From Hormoscilla sp. GUM202 (lineage in GTDB: Bacteria; Cyanobacteriota; Cyanobacteriia; Cyanobacteriales; Desertifilaceae), in assembly GCA_005518205.2 (NCBI GenBank), contig RFFC02000001.1, forward strand, positions 87,907-151,906: 64,000 nucleotides of DNA, read 5' to 3'. The position numbers were made by a program, and so were the translations under genes. Positions 59,180 to 64,000 of the stretch are shown in pieces. Under the pieces are notes generated by a model. It was not told the DNA's origin. It saw only the letters and a program-made list of their open reading frames with translations, and searched no databases. Each line of letters starts with the position of its first letter. Within the stretch, counting starts at the first letter, position 1.

Positions 59180-60145
59180 ATGCAGACTATTAACTTAGGT
59201 CCGAATGGTCCAGCCGTCACCCAACTGGGGATTGGCGCTTGGTCCTGGGGCGATAAGCTATTTTGGGGCTACGGCGGTGATTACGATGCTACTCAAGTGC
59301 GACAAGCTTTTGATGCTACCCTAGATAGCGGCATCAGCTTCTTTGACACCGCTGAAGTTTACGGCTTCGGAGAGTCAGAATCCCTCATCGGTCGGTTTAT
59401 GAAAGAGACCGAGGGTCGCCCCCAAATTGCCACTAAATATTTTCCCCTGCCTTGGCGATTCAGCGCTAAATCTATTTCCGAGGCCCTGACAGCTAGCTTA
59501 AAACGCCTCCAGCTAGAACAAGTTGAACTCTACCAAGTGCATCAACCTTTCGGCTTCTTCATGAGTCAAGCAACTTTGATGAATAGCTTGGCCGAGGAAG
59601 TCAAAAGTGGTAGAATCAAAGCAGTGGGAGTTAGTAACTATCCAGCTGACCAAATGCGGGAAGCCCATAAACTTCTGGCTGACCGAGGTGTTCCCCTGGC
59701 AGTGAATCAAGTGCAATACTCCCTGTTAGCGCGGAAAATTGAAAGCAATGGCATTCTGGAAACGGCCCAAGGCTTAGGAGTGACAATTCTGGCCTATAGC
59801 CCCTTGGCTCAAGGTTTACTCACTGGTAAATATACCGCCTAACAGGTGCCCACAGGTGCCCGCAAGCTCGATCGCCGTTTTGGCAAAGAGGGTTTGAGGA
59901 AAATCGCCCCCGTGCTTTCATTATTAAAACAGTTGGGGGAACAGTATGAAAAGACCCCCGCGCAAGTGGCTCTCAACTGGTTAATTGCTAAAGGTGTGGT
60001 GCCCATTCCCGGGGCGAAAAATGCCGAACAGGCGCGTCAGAATGCGGGGGCTTTGGGCTGGAGTTTGAGTCCCGAAGATGTTGCTGAATTGGAACGGGTT
60101 AGCAGTCCGATGATGTCGGGGGTCGCTACACTCTCAAGCCTGTAA
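59180..60145 (+). pseudogene. Aldo/keto reductase with an in-frame TAA
   Basis: The first 220 residues hold the AKR barrel with DTAEVYGFGESESLIG (catalytic Asp and Tyr), IATKYFPLPWR (Lys), YQVHQPFGFF and GVSNYPADQM. After LLTGKYTA a TAA (59840) interrupts. The same frame then continues QVPTGARKLDRRFGKEGLRK to NAGALGWSLSPEDVAELERV. Together the two parts make the normal AKR length of about 320 residues. The upstream product would lack the cofactor-binding C-terminal part. One base change would restore it. Confidence 0.88.
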
Positions 60146-60154
60146 TTTTCTCAC

Positions 60155-60252
60155 TTCGCTGTCAGCCCGCCGGGGTATGCTTACCCCGGCTAATAGCTAA
60201 AGTCGGTTAAAACCGATTCAGCTATTAGCCCGGGGTTTGAACCCCGGGCGGG
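60155..60252. repeat. Palindromic intergenic repeat, two inverse units
   Basis: CCGGCTAATAGCTAAAGTCGG and AAAACCGATTCAGCTATTAG, then GGGGTTTGAACCCCGGGCG, form facing copies of the family seen at 9.4, 36.8 and 41.0 kb. It may terminate transcription between the convergent AKR and SDR genes. Confidence 0.8.
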
Positions 60253-60350
60253 CCGTGAGACTAATCGAGAATGGTGCAAGAGCTGAGTTATAACGCATTA
60301 AGAAACCTGCTTTTTTGTAAAAACCTGGTTTCTCGGCTACTACTGGCCCA

Positions 60351-61163
60351 TTACCTATTAGCAATTAAAGCTTGCTCCATCAGCCACTGAGTTAAACCAG
60401 GAAACAACCGATAAGCTTCAGTGGCAAGAGATATGGAACCAACTACTTTCTCCGACTGCTTGAACTGAACTGCATCCCAAATTGCTTGGGCAATGTCTTC
60501 TGGTTGAGAAACCCAGGATTGTTGCAGCACTACCTGCATCTGTTGGCGACGATTTTCCGACTCGGTTTCGTCAGAACCCCGAAACAAGGCCCGTTCCATG
60601 AAATCACTGTTGATTACTCCCGGATGCACTGCACAAACATGAATTCCTTGGGGTGCTAATTCCAGCTTCAGGGTTTCGGTTAATCCCGTCACTGCATACT
60701 TACTGGCACAGTACGCTGTCATGTTGGGCAGAGGCATTTTCCCGCCAAAGGAACCCACGTTAACAATACTCCCAGCTTGATTTTCTAGGAAGTGAGGTAG
60801 CACTTCCCTAATCGTGTAAACGTAACCCCAAAAGTTGGTATTCATTATTTGTTGCCAGTCCTCTAAGGAAGTTTGAGCCATTGTTCCCGTCAGACAGATG
60901 CCGGCATTATTAACGAGTACGTCTATGCGATCGTAGAAAGCCAGCGCTTTGTTAATTAGCGCCTTTACCTGTTCGGCGTCGCCCACATCAGTAGGAATAG
61001 CTAAGGCGGAAACGCCTATATCTCTGATTTCTCGGGCCACTGTCCCTAAGCGATCGCCATTCCGAGCCGCTAACACGACATTGTAACCTTTTCGTGCCCA
61101 CAGAAGTGCTGTGGCTTTGCCAGTGCCTTGAGACGCACCTGTGATTAAAACTGTAGGAGCCAT
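60351..61163 (-). CDS. Short-chain dehydrogenase/reductase
   Basis: The 270-residue protein is a classical SDR. It has the cofactor motif TGASQGTGKATAL, NNAGICLTGTM, the catalytic Ser in IVNVGSFGGKMPLP, and YCASK with Tyr and Lys, followed by HVCAVHPGVINSDF. The substrate cannot be told from sequence. The gene is intact and faces the aldo/keto reductase. Confidence 0.92.
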   Translation of the reverse strand: MAPTVLITGASQGTGKATALLWARKGYNVVLAARNGDRLGTVAREIRDIGVSALAIPTDVGDAEQVKALINKALAFYDRIDVLVNNAGICLTGTMAQTSLEDWQQIMNTNFWGYVYTIREVLPHFLENQAGSIVNVGSFGGKMPLPNMTAYCASKYAVTGLTETLKLELAPQGIHVCAVHPGVINSDFMERALFRGSDETESENRRQQMQVVLQQSWVSQPEDIAQAIWDAVQFKQSEKVVGSISLATEAYRLFPGLTQWLMEQALIANR

Positions 61164-61267
61164 AGTTGTCAGTTGTCAGTTGTCAAGAGTTCCATAACTC
61201 GTTTTTGAGTAGTGAATTCACTTTGTTCGACGTTTTATCCTGGTTGTTTTAGATAGCAGTTTGCGGT

Positions 61268-61801
61268 TTAAGTATTGTTGGGATCGATGAGCGGTTCGAC
61301 TACGCTCACCGCCAGTCGGGTTTTTCCGGTTAAGAGTTCTTGCATCATGCCTTGCTTCATGGCTTGGGTTTTGGCGCGGCGCTTTTCTAAGGCCGCTATT
61401 TCCGCATCCATGTCCGAGAGGATAGAGGCGATCGCGCGTTGTTCTTTTTTGCCAGGAACAGGTAGTAAAATATTTTTGAGATTATTCTTAGATATTCCAT
61501 ATACTTTGTAGTCCGAGAGAGAAACCCCTCCAAAGTCATCCATTACGAGGACGAAACCGTTTCCGTAATTTTCCAGGGCCAGGGGTTTGACCACTCCTGG
61601 CAGGTCGAGATTCTTGGCTATGACGTACTGATTGCGGAAATTGACCAGTTCGTTAAAGGTAGGATACTCTGACCTGAGTAACTTGATTACTACCGGTTGC
61701 TTTTCATCACCTCGGAGTCCCCGATAAACAATGGTTCTCTGACTTGAGTGCAGCAGTTGCAGGTTGCTGTAGCCAGGGATTATGGTTTTGGTGCTAGTCA
61801 T
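61268..61801 (-). CDS. Chimera: Ser/Thr kinase N-terminus fused to HsdS C-terminus
   Basis: Residues 1 to about 97 (IIPGYSNLQLLHSSQRTIVY, GDEKQPVVIKLLRSEYPT, VLVMDDFGGVSLSDY) are the start of a large cyanobacterial multisensor kinase. From about residue 98 (KVYGISKNNLKNILLPVPG) the sequence is HsdS, ending in the same coiled coil as the gene at 51468 (ILSDMDAEIAALEKRRAKTQ). Downstream of the stop, about 60 bp match the hsdS-hsdR junction and the first codons of hsdR, then stop matching. The chimera joins two unrelated partial domains and is unlikely to work. Confidence 0.85.
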   Translation of the reverse strand: MTSTKTIIPGYSNLQLLHSSQRTIVYRGLRGDEKQPVVIKLLRSEYPTFNELVNFRNQYVIAKNLDLPGVVKPLALENYGNGFVLVMDDFGGVSLSDYKVYGISKNNLKNILLPVPGKKEQRAIASILSDMDAEIAALEKRRAKTQAMKQGMMQELLTGKTRLAVSVVEPLIDPNNT

Positions 61802-62006
61802 GGCAATTTATCAAAACTGTCTTTCTTATCGGTTACCTACTATGATACTGCACCAATGGGGAAAGCTTGTGAAAGTCTCAAGCAAATATATCTCAACTAA
61901 CCTTAAAGTATATTTTCCGTAATCATTCGTAAATATCCCCAGGGAAATCGCCCCCGGTTTTGATATAATTAATCCGCACCGAGGGAGAAGGCGCTCGGGC
62001 ATCACC

Positions 62007-63278
62007 TCACGATCCAATGGGACACCAGTAGGAGAAGTCATCGGTAATAATTCCTTCAGAAACTCGGATTCCCAATCCTCCAGAGACTAACTCATTGTTA
62101 CCATTATTGTACAGCCAGACTCCCCAAACAGCAGTCATATACTGGCCCGCAATTTCGATCTGAGGAAAGTCCAACAGCTCTTGGTATACATACTCTTGTT
62201 CTGTATACCAGGGATCGTTATTATTGCTCCGGTACGCGATCGCGCCCGATCGAACAGCAAAGGAACCTTCACCTTGGCGGCCCAGAATAGGTTTAGCAAA
62301 GTAGTCAGGCCCGATCGCATCTGGAGACAGAGAAGTTTTGGGAAAATAGTCAAAAATAGTTGCAGCATCTCGGGCATCAAAAAAATCAGTACCCAAATCA
62401 TTAATCAGGGCAAATACCCCTTTGGGTTGCAGGGCAAAAGCGGAAGCAAAGTTAACAACTACCACCTTTTTTTCCAGAATTAGTTGCTCTAGGGCCGGCC
62501 ACAATCTTTTCCCGGCTTCATCTTCATCATAGATGGCCCATTCGATCGGATACCACATAAACAGGATATCTATAGGTTTTCCAGTTCTTTCGTCAAACAG
62601 GCAATTGCCATCTTGAATGCGCAGATATTCCAGAGGAAAAACAGCACTCTGGTGCTGCAAGTGACGGCTCAACCATTGCATAGTCCCCATGTCTTCAGGA
62701 TTGTTCAAGGTAGTAAAGGCCACCCGACAGTCAGCTAGGGGTTTATTTAGATGTAAAGCTGCCCTTTGGAGCTGCTGATTGAGAGTTATCCTTAAAAGTG
62801 TTTGAGACTCTGGGTCGGGGTCTTGGCAGCAAAATTATGAAGCCACATGACGATTTCCTTCTGCACACTCGAACCAAAAACTGGGAGTTTGGGGATTAGC
62901 TTCGACAACCTTTTTAATGCCAGTCGCTTCGTTCCAGCACCAGTCAAGGCGCATGCAAAAGGGTGCCAGAGAGTCATGCTTAACTAGCTTAACAGCTTCC
63001 TGGGGAAAGCCATAGTAAAGTAATGCTTCTTCGTCAAGAGTGCGAATGACTTCCCAAGTTGACATCAAAACCCGACCGACTGACTCGGAAGCTTGCTTAA
63101 TTTCTCGTACAGTCTGGGGGGATACTTGATGACAGTGATAAAGGGCGTAAGGTACTTGTTGTTTGGCTATGGGTAAACCCGTTTCTCCGTCGATCGGACA
63201 AAGATTATACCATGTCATTCTCATGGAAGAGTTAAACAACCGGTCTCGTTGAGGACAGTCAAAGGGATTGTAATTCAT
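62007..63278 (-). pseudogene. Glutathionylspermidine synthase-like ATP-grasp gene with an in-frame TAA
   Basis: The first part (63278-62838) reads FDCPQRDRLFNSSMRMTWYN, LDEEALLYYGFPQEAVKL and DWCWNEATGIKKVVEANPQT. After GNRHVAS a TAA (62835) stands in frame. The frame continues FCCQDPDPESQTLLRITLNQ to VAFTTLNNPEDMGTMQWLSR and the ATP-binding GRQGEGSFAVRSG. The end (DFSYWCPIGS) also differs from the family. It lies 12 bp after a Gly-rich lipoprotein gene, the same pairing as YjfC-type and DUF1190 genes in other bacteria. The reaction is ATP-dependent amide-bond formation, substrate unknown here. Confidence 0.82.
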
Positions 63279-63290
63279 TAGAGTTCTCCT

Positions 63291-63569
63291 TTATCCGCTA
63301 GCGCCACCGCGACCAAAACTGCCAAAGCCTCCACGACCTCCTCTAGGCGCGGAAGGAGTTGTTGTACCAGTTCTCCCGGGACGCCCCACCCTACCCGGAG
63401 TCCCACCCCCGCCGCTAGGACCTCCGGGGTCGCAGTCATCTGATCGCCGTACTGTTCTGTCGTCACAATTTGACCGATTCCTTGAGAAGGAGTATGGGTT
63501 ACAGGCTACAAGAAGGGAGGAAATCGCTACTACGACGATTATTTGAAATAAACCTGGTTTGAGTTTCAT
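63291..63569 (-). CDS. Gly-rich lipoprotein
   Basis: The 92-residue protein has a lipoprotein signal (FQIIVVVAISSLLVAC, lipobox LVAC). An Arg/Asp segment with CDDRTVRRSDDC comes next, and then a Gly/Arg-rich tail (GGPSGGGGTPGRVG, RGGFGSFGRGG). It would be lipidated at Cys and held at a membrane. The next gene on this strand starts 12 bp later and is the glutathionylspermidine synthase-like gene, so both form one operon. Confidence 0.8.
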   Translation of the reverse strand: MKLKPGLFQIIVVVAISSLLVACNPYSFSRNRSNCDDRTVRRSDDCDPGGPSGGGGTPGRVGRPGRTGTTTPSAPRGGRGGFGSFGRGGASG

Positions 63570-63667
63570 GGCTAGTTTTCCTTTGTCAATATTAGCGGAA
63601 CTAATGGCGATCGCGCTTTTGCCCAGAAACCCGGTATGGAGTAAAAACCGGGTTTCTTCATTTTACA

Positions 63668-64000
63668 TTACTCCAGCAAATCCCGCAGAAATGCAACGCC
63701 AGCTCGATCGAGATTGCCATCCAGGGAGAAAGTCAGACTGCGAACTCGGATATCGTCATTCTTGGCGTCTAGGGGAAAGCATAGGGGTTTTGGATAGACT
63801 AAAACTGCTTCGTAACATTTTGTTGCTTTTGCATAGCTGACCATTTGGTGGAAGTCCCCGATCGCCACTTTATCGCCAGTCTTGTATTTAGTATCCAGGA
63901 TATAGCGTGCTGCACCTGTTTGAGGGTCAGACAGGATTAAGTCGATCCGAAAATGCCGATTTTTATCCAGGGCGACGCGCTGTTGCTGCTTGACTAAAAA
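63668..64000 (-). CDS. McrC-like restriction component, C-terminal part
   Basis: The frame enters from beyond the window edge. It reads HFRIDLILSDPQTGAARYIL then DTKYKTGDKVAIGDFHQMVS and ends VAFLRDLLE. D...D-T-K is the PD-(D/E)XK pattern found at the C-terminus of McrC/LlaJI-type proteins, partners of the McrB GTPase in restriction of modified DNA. About 110 residues are visible; the rest and any McrB lie outside. Confidence 0.7.
   Translation of the reverse strand, partial: FLVKQQQRVALDKNRHFRIDLILSDPQTGAARYILDTKYKTGDKVAIGDFHQMVSYAKATKCYEAVLVYPKPLCFPLDAKNDDIRVRSLTFSLDGNLDRAGVAFLRDLLE

Overview
This is a 64-kb stretch of a filamentous (Oscillatoriales-like) cyanobacterial chromosome. Supporting evidence: frequent GCGATCGC (HIP1) octamers, a geranylgeranyl reductase (chlP), a CruP-type lycopene cyclase homologue, a BCD-family pigment transporter, and the short palindromic repeats, Uma2 nucleases and group II introns typical of such genomes. 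The exact genus cannot be read from the window. Gene density is low and decay is heavy: many genes are cut by insertion sequences, miniature elements (MITEs) or group II introns, often with exact target duplications that let the ancestral reading frame be rebuilt.

Layout. 0-6 kb: an LRR/RTX protein split by an ISKra4-like IS, then an 864-aa protein with a seven-blade propeller, cadherin-like, cohesin-like and dockerin regions. 6-9 kb: repeats, a broken pilin and two toxin-antitoxin modules. 9.4-11.8 kb: an overlapping vWA + ARPP-1-like pair. 12-18 kb: a decayed TPR gene, chlP, and two STAND NTPases, the second fused to TPRs and a Ser/Thr kinase. 18-22 kb: three Panacea (DUF4065) antitoxin genes with candidate toxin partners, one cut by ISL3. 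22.6-26.7 kb: IS1 and a tandem, nested set of ORF-less group II introns inside a dead Uma2 gene. 27-29 kb: cruP and a secreted protein.

29.5-40.8 kb is a minus-strand RNA-processing cluster. In transcription order it holds two TROVE/Ro60-like proteins with a vWA protein between them, an unknown protein, an HNH protein, a small acidic protein, a DEDDh exonuclease (cut by an antisense intron), the RNA 2'-phosphotransferase KptA (cut by a MITE), and an AAA+ ATPase. Each TROVE gene is preceded, 34-35 nt before its start codon, by a hairpin with identical stems and a variable loop. That is the architecture expected of a Ro-associated Y RNA, and it is the observation I would pursue first.

41-44.5 kb: IS630 with related MITEs and a degraded tRNA cluster containing 232-bp tandem repeats. 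44.8-54.5 kb: a type I restriction-modification locus (hsdM with an in-frame stop, Fic, DUF1016 nuclease, hsdS) whose hsdR has been reduced to about 50 codons fused in frame to an RTX repeat protein. 55-64 kb: inositol monophosphatase split by a sense-oriented group II intron, a pigment transporter, aldo/keto reductase (in-frame stop), an SDR, a kinase-HsdS chimera that carries an inverted copy of the hsdS 3' end, a glutathionylspermidine synthase-like gene (in-frame stop) with its lipoprotein, and a McrC-like fragment at the edge.
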